NCBI RefSeq assembly: GCF_000218685.1
Contig: NW_006763305.1
Location: 899,492 to 963,491 of the forward strand
Reading direction: 5' to 3'
Source: Serpula lacrymans var. lacrymans S7.9
Lineage: Eukaryota > Basidiomycota > Agaricomycetes > Boletales > Serpulaceae
DNA length: 64,000 nucleotides
A model generated the notes under the pieces. That model worked only from the letters and a program-made list of their open reading frames with translations, did no database searches and was not told the origin of the DNA. Made by a program: the position numbers and the translations under genes. This document shows, in pieces, positions 1 through 11,379 of the stretch; position 1 is the stretch's first letter; the number at the start of each line of letters is the position of its first letter.

Positions 1-58
1 CGATGTATCCATTCGCGCCAGTGACGAGAACTTTGCTGGGAGGTGCAACGGTGGGCAT
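1..58 (-). CDS. NAD(P)-dependent reductase/epimerase, N-terminal start only
   Basis: Only the first 19 codons are inside the window. Read on the minus strand, they start with ATG at 58 and encode a short leader followed by KVLVTGANGYI. This is the first beta strand and glycine-rich turn (GxxGxx[G]) of an extended short-chain dehydrogenase Rossmann fold. The TGANGYI form is typical of dihydroflavonol-4-reductase-like and ketoreductase-like enzymes, which are abundant in basidiomycetes. Substrate and pathway cannot be inferred from this fragment. The assignment to the superfamily is fairly safe; anything more specific is not. Confidence 0.6.
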   Translation of the reverse strand, partial: MPTVAPPSKVLVTGANGYI

Positions 59-3000
59 TGTGGATTGAGAGGAGTGAGAGAGTGGATGGGATAAGACAAG
101 GCGAGTGGACTGAGCTTACTCAGGCTTTGTCGTTTAGTGGGTTCTGAGTCCGTGCGTAATGTGCCGGATTATTGATAAACACTATACTTGCCATTTATAT
201 CCTAAACCGGCCCGGTTTGCTTCATGTGAGCACACTGTCCTTTCGCAGGTTTTCCCTCCCTCTGGTACTAGTACAACATTCGAAATTTCGGCCTATGCCC
301 CGTTTCTTGCTAAGCAGGACTATACTTTGGTGCTTCAGCACACAGTGAGCACCTGACTCTTGAACACCACCCTAATAGCACTTTTCTTCCATGCGGGTAT
401 ACTTTGGTGCTTCAGCACACAGTGAGCACCTGACCCTTGAACACCACTCTAATAGCACTTTTCTTCCATGCGGAGACCGACGACCCAAGTCGAACGATGT
501 TTCTTTTTTTTTGGAATTAGCCAGGTATACGTTGGGGCGCCTTGATTTTTGCGATTCGTCATATGCGATTGGGGATGTTATCCGATGGGTAGTATCCCTT
601 TTTGTGGTTTTATATCGCTACAGTCAGCATCAGCGAACTGATACCCACATCTTAGCTCAAGGTTTCACGCACCTGTATAGGGCGGCTTAGCCTGATCCTA
701 GGGCTGCGGGCATACCTTAACGCTGGTGTTGCACAACCTAGAGTGTGAGTGCCTTGTGTATCGGCTCTCGTGTCCACTTGGCGAACCGAAAGTCGCATGC
801 TTATCGTGATGGCCCCTGGCTTAAAAGAATCGACGTCGCTGAAATGGAGCCAAATCAGCTTACTGGTTGCTTGGTGGTTGTGTCTTGGTATCTCTATAGT
901 ACAAGTGCAGACTAACCTAGCAATTTGATAATCTAATGCCTTCAAGAATGGCAGCCTAGCAATCCCATGCGGCGCATCCACCCCGTAGACCTATACGATC
1001 CCGTACATGGTGGTTGATAGCTTCCATCGCGGCGTTCCCTCAAAGCTGTTCTATTATGCCAACGTCAGGCGCTCACATCCAGGGTGAAATACACCCAACG
1101 GTGCAAGCAGGTGTATGATGCCGTGGTGGGACGTCCTGACAATTATTTAGCCAAAGAGCAGCGCCGGCGGACGATGATGGCAGACAATGACGGATGGCCT
1201 CCATGAATAGAGACGAGCAGGCCTGAATTGTGCAAATGTTGCCTGTAACTTAATCCAGGGCGTCTGCCATAATACAATAAGCCCCGTACGGATGTAGAAC
1301 GGAGAACCCCACCAATCAACAGGCTGTCTGATGTGAGTCTGGTCCGTAAATACAGCTGAAGATGAACAAGTTCATTATAGTGTTCCTCGAAAATAATCTA
1401 GGTTCATCGAGCAGGCTGGATCCCAGTACATCAGTTTATAAATAATCTTAAACACCGAGGTAAGCCTTCTTAATTTTGACATGAGCTCGTAAGGTAGGTT
1501 TCGGACGCCGGGATATGAATAGTGCTCGCTTTCAATTACTGGTCAACTGTCAGTTCGTGTCAATTTGTTGGTAAGGAGAGATTCTAGAGAGCTTTTCTGT
1601 GACGGGCATGGTAAGGTCCGGCCGGACGTATGGATGGCAGTGGGAAGATGAAGTTCTGATGAGCATCTAGTTGAATGAAGTATGGGCTTTGCTTGTAGCG
1701 TACAGAGGTTGTTGGGAGATAAAGTTCTGTGCGAGGGCCTCTTGCCGGATGGGTCTCTTTAAAACGGCGGCGGGATTACGGAAAGCAAACAGTCAGCATG
1801 ACATCCCCTGAATCTCCATAGGATCACATAGAAATCTGATCACAGACCTGCCATCAATATACAGCCAGTCTTGGTGAACGCATGATACACGAAGTGCTGT
1901 CGCTTTAGGGGTAGAATGCGAGGCTATGCAGGCCATATACTAGAATACCGGAAAGATGAAAAGAAGTCAGGTGAGCATATGGTTCAGGTAGGACCAGGGG
2001 CTGTTCCGTGATCTCAGCAATGAAGCAGACCTGTCTCGATGTAGGTCAGCGTCTTGGCTGCCACTAGATCAAGTTCAAGAAACGCTCTATTTTTGATTCT
2101 GGTACCAGCGCTGGCTCGGCAACAAGCTCATCCCCTTGCCTGGCTCTATAATCAGAAAGCAAGTTGCTTCGGATGAAGCTTCGGACCGCGCTTTTCGAGA
2201 GCTGACATGACAGACGCTCGATGATAGCAGGCACGAAATAGACGCTCTGCACGGGTGCAGAAGGTGCATAGGACGAGTCCGAGGTGTTTCTGAAGTGAGC
2301 ACGGTGATCAAAATATTTGCTGTGCTATAAACGATCATCTCAGCATCTTGCACCTGTGCGGATGTCCATCACTGAGTGGAATCACGAGATGGCGTTTCGT
2401 TTCGCGGGAGGCCGACTATGATGTGGAAATAATAGGCATAGGAGTGAGAGTATGGCTCAGGTTGCACTGATGTTTCTCTATCTGACAAACACACTGATGG
2501 GTATTAGTGATCCTGATACATATTTCCATTTACAGGTTGTTGCAGATGCAGATGGTAGTAGGTTTGCGCATTTCAAAGCCTAGCGTACGAATCAAGCCAC
2601 ACTGAAAAAGCCATAGGAGCTCGGCCAATGCATAGCTATAATTTGTATACTCGTCAGCGACTTATTCATGCTGATGGATTAGTGTACCGAAAGGCTTGTG
2701 TCTTGCGTGGCTAATTAAGCAAGATTAACTCCGTTCAGGCAGGCCACGTTGCCGATGTAAAGGAAGACTCGAGTAGGTTCAAAAGAGGGTGTTCCATTGC
2801 ATATTCCGGTTTATATCAGCATCCGCGGAGTAGAAAGGTGGAAAGAAGGTTGGAGTAGGTCTCAGAGTAGCACAAAGCGAGAAACGATGCGGATAGTATG
2901 AAGGTCACCGCACCTTCGAAATCTTAGGCTAGTAGGGAGCATCGATGGGTCTTTGAGTAAGAGTTCTTAGTTCCCGAAAACGCAAAACACTGCACAACTC

Positions 3001-4213
3001 GGGTAAGATGTAACAAGTTTATCAATCAGTCGCGATGAGAGGACCCAATCAAACACGAGGATATGCGACTATGACGGAATTCAACGCACAAGAAGAAAGA
3101 AAACGTGTTGAATAGCGCTTGGAGAGTTGATTTTCCATGAACAGAACTCGGAGTTTTGAACGCTCATGGAAGAAAACACAACAGAAGAAAGGCATTACGG
3201 AATATTGGATTCGCGGGCCGCTCTACACGGAGGTCATGCAGGCTGCTTCCAACCTAGAATTTGCAAGGCTAGCCTTGCAATAAGTTATCGAAACAGCATA
3301 AAGTGAATACGTACTGGCAGATACTATATACATTCTGGACGAGGGCCACGTCAGATATGACATGGTACCGCGGCCAATCGTTGTTGTGATGGGACATTGA
3401 TGATGGCGATGACGGAAAAGGCCGTAGTATCTAGGTGGTTCCCTTGAGGATATTTGGGAGTAAACCAGGCATGAAATGGTGGTAAACCCGGCGTTCTTGG
3501 GATTATGGAAGAAGAACCAGAGCGTTTAGCAGAGGAGAATAAGAGGAAAACGCGAGGCGGAGGGAGTGAAAAGCCGCGATGGCTATGTTGAAAATCTTAT
3601 CTTATCTTATCTATATTGGCTGTCATGACCCCGTGGGAATGCGCCAGTGCAGGGTCCCCTGTAAAGGTCCCGCTCAGAATCCTTTTGCCTCCTCCTCCTC
3701 CACCTTTTCCTCCTCAAAACGCGAGCTCTTTCTTTGTTTCCTCCCCCCACACATCCTCTCGGACACTTACCCCATCGTTCTCTTATACGCGATGCACCCT
3801 CGTAACATCCGTTTCTCTGTCCGGCGTTTCCTCAAAAGCATCCCATCCGTCACACCAAGGCTGCGCTCGAGGTAGGCGTATGTTTTCTTTCTGTCTCCCC
3901 AACATGGCAGCCAGCTTCTCGATTCGCGTCATATATAGAGACCTCGCTCGAGGAAGAGCATGATATAGTCCGTTGAGACGCGTGTGGCGACGTCGGCACA
4001 CACAGCGTGCTTGGGACACAGCGGACGCAGTGTATTTTGAGCTCTCCAGCCTTCATCCGTCCGTCCTATTCATAGGTGCGACGGATGGTGGCGTGCACTA
4101 CGGAGAAAATTTTGCTTCCCCGTGCGGTACCGCACTTTTGGTCTTCTTTTCTGTCGTCTTATTTTTGGCTCTTTTTCCATTAGCTTTTCAATTATTGACC
4201 TATTTTTTACCAG
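59..4213. other. Gene-poor left region
   Basis: No reading frame here has recognisable protein features. It holds a tandem 77-bp duplication (321-474), a perfect 20-bp palindrome (3261-3280) and, near 3930, a TATATAGA-like sequence. The last few hundred bases (about 3900-4213) probably contain the promoter and 5' exon of the F-box gene. The rest is unassigned. Confidence 0.5.
321..474. repeat. Tandem direct repeat, 2 x 77 bp
   Basis: The unit beginning TATACTTTGGTGCTTCAGCA at 321 repeats head to tail at 398. The two units differ at about three positions. It lies in the promoter-side region of the reductase that starts at 58. Confidence 0.9.
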
Positions 4214-5669
4214 GCGTTATCCACCACGCGGTCTAGTTATTCCCTCCACCTGCTTCAGTCCTGCGCTTGACTTGCCATACCTACCCACTGAGCTATGGCT
4301 TCTCATCTTTCGCGAAGCCACATCCATGTGCCCCGACCCTCTCGATATATCCCTCGGCCTCTCTTTCCTTGAAACTTCCCCATGTCAAGTTTCGGACTAC
4401 TATGCAGCCATGCAAAATAAGCGTAACCTAGCGCTTGTAAACAAGGCGTGGAACCGCCATTTGCAGCAGTTCTTGTACGAGTTTGTATGGATCAGCCGCG
4501 CCAGCCAGGCTAAAGCACTTGCTTTGACACTCCTCACACACTACATCGACGGTAAAGTCTCAAGCGGGCAGTACATTCGCCGCTTGCATATGGAGACACC
4601 TGGCCTGAAACGCTGCGCTCCTGATGATATTCGCACCATTCTCGACTACGCGCCATACATCGTCATTTATTCTGATCACCGCTCTGTCCGCTGCAGTCGC
4701 TACTCTGACCTTGGAGATCTTCGGTGTTCCCCAGAACAAATGTTTTCCGCACTTGCCCACCCAAACAGCAAACTCCGTCGGCTATCAGTTACCAATTACT
4801 GCGATGAGCCCTTCCCGCATCTGATGTCACCCATGCTCCAACACACTGCCGCCAGTCTTGAATACCTCGAGCTCTCTTCCTTGAGTTTCCCTCTCATCTC
4901 TCGTGATTCCCTCGAACAACTCCCGTCTGATATCGTCGCCCTTCCCGTCCTACAATCCCTCAAGCTTACACTCGATAACGTCACCTTTGCCGTCCTAGCA
5001 GCGTGGGACATGCCAAACTTGCGTAACGTTTCTGTCGTTTCGACTGATTTTAGCTATACCGGTCCTGGTTTTGCACAATTCTTCCGTGCACATGGTGCCA
5101 AGCTACGCCAACTTGAGCTTGGCCATTCTTCTTCGCTCATCGAAGAGTATTACCTCGCTTTACCACCCCGCCCCCAATCACCTATCCCTCTGGCCGAGTG
5201 GTGTCCCGAATTGCGTGAATTCATCTGCTCTGCTGACGCAGAATGGAACTGGCAAACCCCTGACTGGATTGCGCCACACGTCCTTCTCCCCGCGCATCCC
5301 CGAATCGAGTTTATCGGCATCCGAGACATCGATAAGCGCCTTGAAGATGATGCAAGTGCGTTCCCCGGCAATGAAGCCGACGACGCGCCATTCTTCCCTC
5401 TCGTTGAACAATTATCCTCCCTCCTTCATGCAGAAGCATTCCCTTCGCTGCGCTACATCCGCGACCTTAGCCGCGCATCTCATACCATGCGTACGGCCCA
5501 TCCACAAATGGGAGTTATCAAATTCTGGGCCAAGATTCTATCACGGTGTCGCGAGCGCCAAGTATGGCTGGAGGATTTCCGTGGTATTAACATCACCCAG
5601 CGCGATCTTCAGCGCGCCGGACTGGCGCTAGCGCAGAACAATCAGGGAGCTTCGATAAACTGGGCATAA
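4214..5669 (+). CDS. F-box domain protein (Agaricomycete type)
   Basis: The open frame encodes LPYLPTELWLLIF, an F-box core (LP.E+...IF), near its N-terminus. A region with regularly spaced leucines and aromatic residues follows (for example LRRLSVTN, LEYLELSSLSFPL, LRQLELGHSS), which fits the degenerate leucine-rich repeats of the many basidiomycete F-box proteins. By family, such proteins act as substrate receptors of SCF ubiquitin ligases; the substrate is unknown. The frame ends with TAA at 5669. The start is unresolved: no ATG lies upstream of the F-box in the frame, so a short 5' exon must exist. Acceptors at 4211-4213 (ACCAG) or at the CTTCAG near 4258 would fit. The frame has no obvious intron after that. 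Codon content and uninterrupted length argue for a real gene. Confidence 0.75.
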
Positions 5670-6421
5670 TTAGCGGCTTGCTGTGCCTTTAATATACCCC
5701 GAGAGCTTGTCTCTGATATCGTCCTTCCATTTACTCTTTCTCTTCTTCTCTGTTTCATTAGATCAGCGCCCATCTCTTTTTCTGTGTGTTTCCCCCTTTA
5801 TACTCATTATATGCCATTCATCACTGTCTGATCTATCTTCGCATTCCTCCCGAACGATTGTGTAGCCCATTGTCCCGTACTGTATCTTTTATACACTCAT
5901 TCTCCCCAGAATTCTTTTTTATCCACATGTGCATCATTTCTCTTCATCGTGCCCCATAAAACTTTTTCCGTTCATGACTTTTCATGTGCTTTACGTTGTT
6001 ATGACCTTCCTGCTTTCTTTGGATACCTGTCAATGGACGGTCACTTCAAATTTTAAGTTTCTAAAATCGGACTGCAGCATATTGGTTTTGTACGATTGCA
6101 TCTATATTCTCATTGTAGTGTGTTTCGAATCAGACGTTTGAATAAACACAGTTGCAATAAGAATAGACTACACCTCCGTCTACAATTTGAGGGTGCTTTA
6201 TATTTTGTTATCAAGGTTCAAACGTTCTCAGCTCAGCCATTTTCGAATCTGCGAATTTCATGATCAGCTGCGATCACGAAGTACACGGGTTGCGCAATAA
6301 GCAGCATTTTGCATTTTACTAATATTCCTAGTAGTCGCATTTGTGGCGGACACTTATCCTCTTCCCTAAAGACCTCTAACCACAACAAGTTCTCTCACAC
6401 GTCTGTGCTACTAGTACGCTT
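5670..6421. other. Intergenic, 3' of F-box gene and promoter of phosducin-like gene
   Basis: The sequence is T-rich and probably includes the F-box 3' UTR. I see no coding potential and no repeat. Confidence 0.5.
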
Positions 6422-7605
6422 ATGGTGGGTAATTGCTATTGTTTCCCAGCATCATGCGTTTGACATACGATACAACAGGATGCAGACATCGAACACCTGG
6501 TGCTCTCAGGAAAACTCTTTAACCCAGACGGCTCTCGCTCGTCCTCCCCCGAACGCTCGCCATCACCCGATCACGGGTGGCACGATGACGAGAATCCAGA
6601 CGACGATTCTGACGGGGAGCGCAGCAAGCAGATAGATCAGATCCTGAACAGTAACAATGGGAATGGGAACGAGCCGATTGGGATGGGCCCTGGACGGACG
6701 GGTGTGAAGGGGGTCATTCGCGATCGCTTTGAGGCAGATGCGTTGTTGGCTGCGCGTCGGGCACGGGCGATGAGGGAGGTGAATCGACGGATGGAAAAAG
6801 CGAGTCTGGGTGGGCGGACGTATCTGGAGGAAGAACAGGAGCGGGCGTGGGAGAAGCGGGTGCAGGAGGGCGAGAGCGACGACGATAAGCGGGATGTGTT
6901 GGGGAGGCGGAGGGAGGGTCGGTTTGGGCACCTTCGTGAAGTAGGCAAGGCGGGTTTTGTACCAGCCGTCGAGAAGGAGGAGAGGGGGGTGTGGGTTGTG
7001 ATACACCTTTATGAATCGGTGCGTTGTTTTGTTCCCTAACTGGAGTTTTTCATGTCAATGACGCTGTTGCATAGTCGCTGGATAGGTGTTATGCTCTCGA
7101 TGACACACTTGCCCGCCTCGCACGTATCTATCCTCAGACGAAATTCCTTCGTGCGCGAGCATCAGCATTGGGATTTGCCTCCACAGCAACCTCATCATCG
7201 AGACGAACGACGACTACATCGCATGCTATGCCTGGACGTTACGTAGAGGATGACGAGGATCCGTATGACTATGACGAGGATGAGAAAGCAGAAGAGTACT
7301 ATGATGACGATGAAGAGGAAGAGCAAGACGTGGATACCGATATGCTACCGACAATGTTGGTTTACCGCGACGGTGAACTCGTGCACAACTGGGTGCGGGT
7401 AGATTGGGAAGCTGGTAAGGCTGGGGTTGAAGATCTACTTTCAAGGTACGTTTCAAGGTATACATGCGGTAGCAAGTATGCTTATACTTTACTAAGGCGT
7501 CATATCATTGGAGCACCCTCGTTAGGCCAAGGCAACTGCGGCCTCCCATCTGATGATGAAGATGATCTTGTGTGGAGCGACGAGGAGGACGTGCTCGGAT
7601 CATAG
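6422..7605 (+). CDS. Phosducin-like protein (PhLP family)
   Basis: Four exons (6422-6424, 6479-7018, 7075-7445, 7497-7605) give about 340 residues. The N-terminus reads IEHLVLSGKLFNPDG, then an acidic disordered stretch, then TGVKGVIRDR, matching the phosducin motif TGPKGVI.D. The C-terminal half is the thioredoxin-like domain: WVVIHLYES, YPQTKFLRARAS, then LPTMLVYRDGELVHNWVRV after a long acidic insert (DDED..YDDDEEEE). Phosducin-like proteins bind G-beta-gamma and help the CCT chaperonin fold G-beta. The first exon appears to be only the ATG: the upstream frame is closed by a stop at 6461, and ATG|GTGGGT at 6422 is the best donor. Intron 3 (7446-7496) is 51 nt and in frame, so retention would not stop translation. 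Confidence 0.85.
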
Positions 7606-8180
7606 CGTGCTCCCCGTTGGGCTTATGCCCTGAATTTTTAGTGCAACTTGAATGTTTCAAGCAGATCTAACGGCCCTCTTCCGTGGATCGCTCTGGGGTC
7701 GCCTGTTCTTCGCTACCGGTGTTACGGAAGTCACCCTTGAAATTTATCCTTGCTCCGTATACATGTAAGACAATCGTGCATAGTGCATTTTCATACGTAC
7801 TGTAATCCAACACGCGGTGCAGCTACTATTCTCATTGGTTTGTGAGTCCAAGAATGAGCCCACTTATGTGTTCGGCCGATAAGAGATGAGATAATAGAAC
7901 TTTTTATCTGATAAGCGCACGGCGTTATCTTGGCTGATTTTTTATCAGATAACGCATAGCAACCACGATCGGCTTAGTCAGGTTTCCTATTCACGACTCT
8001 TAGTTATTCCAGCATGCTTGATTAGCGCCAAACCTAGGTCTTCAGGACAGTCATATCCTTATCCCCAAGCCCTATTTTTTTATATTCAATGCCAGGAGGT
8101 TATACATTACTACCCACTCACCCACCAGGTATAAATATTTTCTTTTGATCTTCTATCAATGAGCCATTCTACAGCTAATA
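7606..8180 (+). promoter_or_regulatory. Promoter region of the siderophore transporter with GATA-factor sites
   Basis: Two exact ATCWGATAA sites are present: ATCTGATAA at 7906-7914 and ATCAGATAA at 7944-7952. Extra GATAA cores occur at 7878-7882 and 7890-7894, and TTATC at 7925-7929. They lie 230-300 bp before the ATG at 8181. ATCWGATAA is the known target of fungal iron-sensing GATA repressors (Urbs1, SreA, Fep1), which shut off siderophore genes in high iron. The presence of the sites is seen directly; regulation is inferred. Confidence 0.7.
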
Positions 8181-11021
8181 ATGCCCCAAAAATTTGAACC
8201 AGATGAACCCACGCCTTCTCCCACCTCGTTGCACACGGACGACGCACACCAAATAGCTCTCGATGCCGGCCTTCTTGTTGCAGACACAGTTGAGGAGGAC
8301 GCCCACATCGGTGTCAAGAAAGTAGAGGCCGCAAACAGGGTCTACGGCCCCTACGCACGATGGTTTTTGTTTATTGGGTGAGCACGTTCTCACCGTCGAA
8401 CCAGCGCTATGGAAATCAGTCTTGCGAAGTTCCTAGCATCAGTGTGATTTGATATTTATCACTTATTTTGGCCTTGCAGACTTAGTCTTGCGTCCTATAT
8501 ATACTCGCTTGATGCATCTACGACTTCGGTATATCTCACATTCGCCACCTCGAGCTTCGGAGAGCACAGCCTCATCAGCTCAATTCAGGTCGCTCAGTCC
8601 CTCATCAGTGAGTCGAACACTGCGATGCTTCCTTAAATAGTTCTATGCGACTAAACGTGTCTGCATATACCCTTCATTTCTGAAGTCGCTGTTGGTAAAC
8701 CCGTCATCGCAAAGGTTGCAGACGTCTCTTCACGTGGATCTGCTTACGTTGGAGTCCGTAAGTGCCATCTTCATCATTCTAACTGTCAGATATTGATCGC
8801 TTCGAATTCCCTGCAGTTTGTTTCTATGTAGTCGGTGTGTCTCGCACTATTCGGGTCGCAATCTCTCGCTGAAAATTTATATTCAAGGCTACACGGTGAT
8901 TGCAACTGCTCCAAATGTCGGCACAATAGCGGGTGGCATCATCATCTATGCTGTGTATGTCTTTCTGTCCATGACTCTGTTCGCGATCTCACCGATCCTC
9001 CTGATTTTTTCCCAGTGGCTACACGTGAGTCGCTGTTTCCTTATAGTTCAAATGCCACTAACGTAAATTCAGTGGTCTACAACTTCTTACTCAGATTATA
9101 ATCGCAGATATCACTACACTTGCCTGGCGTGGCCTTGTTGCGTCCCTCGTTTCTGCACCTTTCCTCCTCAATGCATTTGTTGGGTCGAACATATCCGCAG
9201 CAGTCATCGAAACGATAGGTTGGAGGTGGGGATGTACGTGCTCTAAACGTTTTTTCAGTTTGTATTGCACGCCTCATCGGCATACTTGGTTCGTATTCTT
9301 CTCTAGATGGGATGTTTGCACTATTGGTTCCCGCCGCCCTTTCTCCACTTATAATTACGCTTCTCTGGGCAGAAAATAAAGCCAAGAAGCTTGGCATCGT
9401 CGATGCTCTTATTTCGGATTCCCACAATCGCTCACGATCTCGAAGCCCTGCTCGACCACTTACCCGCACCCGTCGCATCCTTCAAGTCGCCGAACAGCTC
9501 GATGCCGTTGGTCTTGCACTACTTGGAGCTTCCATCTCACTCATCCTCCTCCCCCTGACGCTCAGTCAATCTGTGCATGGTAGTTGGAAGAACGGTATGC
9601 AGTAGTCTGATCTGTGAAACGACACTATTCGAGCTCATGTCTTGTGATACTATTGTCTTCTATGATAACAGGATCCATCATCGCGATGCTCACCGTGGGC
9701 TGCGGCTTGCTGATTGCCTTTGCCGTGTGGGATTTGCGTTATGCCAGCAGACCTGTTATTGCTCCACGCTTCGTCCGTAACAGGAGTGTTGTTTTTGCAT
9801 CCTTTATCGGGTTTTTCGACTTTGTAAGTGCCCTCCAGTTCCCCTGTTATCCGGTTAAAGTCTTTACTTGGATGCTCGTTTGTCAGATGTCATACTATCT
9901 GACGTTTGTCTACCTCTATTCGTTTGTCCTCGTTGTGAAGCCATGGTATTTCCAGCACCTCTGCACTTCACAGCCCACGCTAATATACATTGACAGGTCC
10001 CTCGTCAACGCCACATATTTTATGCAGGCACAGACCGTTGCACTCACGCTGTTTGGCATTATCGCTGGACTTAGCATGAGATTCCTCCACCGATACAAGG
10101 TGAATTTTCTTAGTAAAACTCGTCTTTCTTGCCAGTTTTGACGATAAAATCTCTAGTATGTATTGATATTCGGTCTTTTCGTTCGCCTTGCGTAAGCCCA
10201 TCTACTCGTTGATTGCTGACATCCTCACCAAATTGCTACGTTCTATTTTTATCACTATTTGACAGCGGGGTAGGAATGATGCTACATTCTCGCGGCGCCA
10301 ATGGATCGGATGCAGAACTGGTGTGGACACAAATATTACAAGGTATGGGTGGTGGACTGGCCGCCGTGTCTGCACAGGTCGGTGCACAAGCTGCAGTCCC
10401 ACACGCGGATGTGGCTATGGTCACTGCGATTGTACTTCTGTTGACGGAAATTGGGGGTGCTGTTGGTAATGGTATTGGTGAGTTTTCCCTTTTCAAGATA
10501 CCCTGTTCCCCGAACGCTTTGATGTCTTATAATTCATGCCACATCACATGCAGCTGGTGCTATATGGGCGAACACAATGCCAGCAAACCTCGAGAAATAC
10601 CTCCCATTCCTGTCCGACGATCAACGTGCAAAGTTATTTGGAAGTATCACTTCCGTAACTTCAACTCCGCGAGGTGATCCAGTACGCGAGGGAGTCATCT
10701 TAGGTGAGAGAAAGCTTCGACATATATATGTTACAGATCTAACGATTGCATTTTTCATGTGTGAACGATTGACTTGTTGCGGTGATTTTGCGGTCTTGAT
10801 TCCGAATTTTGACAGCTTATGATGACACCATGAAGATCATGGTGATAGCAGCCACTATCCTAAGCGTGGTCCCAATTCTTCTCGCATTTGCTATGCCTAA
10901 TTGGTACCTTGGGGACGGTCAAAACGCTATTGACGCCGCCAACCTCGTAGGACATTCGTGCGATGTCAACGGGGACAATGACGAAGATGCGCTTTCTGAC
11001 GATACGGGTCGAGAGGTATAG
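8181..11021 (+). CDS. Siderophore-iron transporter, major facilitator superfamily
   Basis: More than ten exons splice cleanly into a protein of about 600 residues. The first exon (8181-8377) encodes an acidic cytoplasmic N-terminus ending in YGPYARWFLFIG. Exon 2 (8480-8607) gives SLASYIYSLDASTTSVYLTF. Later exons give YTVIATAPNVGTIAGGIIIY, then the family signature GLQLLTQIIIADITTLAWRG, and near the C-terminus LQGMGGGLAAVSAQVGAQAA. These are hallmarks of the fungal siderochrome H+ symporters (Sit1/Arn, MirB, Str1), which have 12-14 membrane segments and import ferric siderophores at the plasma membrane. The stop is TAG at 11021. Examples of splice junctions: donor at 8955, acceptor ending at 9072. 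The upstream GATA sites fit iron-repressed expression. No siderophore synthase lies nearby, so import of foreign or unlinked siderophores is likely. The specific siderophore cannot be told. Confidence 0.92.
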
Positions 11022-11379
11022 ATGGTGAAGCCACTGGGACTCTCCACGGACGTTAGGTCCGGAATGACGACATAGATGGCACGAGATAGCACTTAGTTAG
11101 TGAAGTCCCTCGTTTTTGACGACTTCCACAACCCTATGGCAAACTTCGTTCGACTTTGCTTTAGTAATAATCAGTAGTAAACCGGTATGTACTTTCTGCG
11201 CTTTGTTGTTTGTCTTGACCACCTCGCTATGTATAATCAATCAACACTTGAAATGCACAATATACAACTTGCACTCCGAACGATGTATAAGCGCTGTTTC
11301 CGCTGTGATTTGTGTCTGTAACCTCACGAAATGTGTATATCAAATAGCCAGAATATCGTGTAGAGAAAGCCTAAGGTCC
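11022..11379. other. Convergent intergenic
   Basis: This lies between the transporter and the oppositely oriented Sae2-like gene. It probably holds both 3' UTRs. Nothing else is visible. Confidence 0.5.

Noticed and set aside
391..981. Overlapping frames of about 100 codons on both strands
   Set aside because: They lie in the tandem repeat region, lack family features and have no splice context.
2064..2353. Minus-strand frames of 62 and 88 codons
   Set aside because: No conserved motif; overlapping frames of equal quality indicate chance.
6563..7006. 147-codon minus-strand frame
   Set aside because: Antisense shadow of phosducin-like exon 2; repetitive Pro/Leu composition mirrors the acidic codons.
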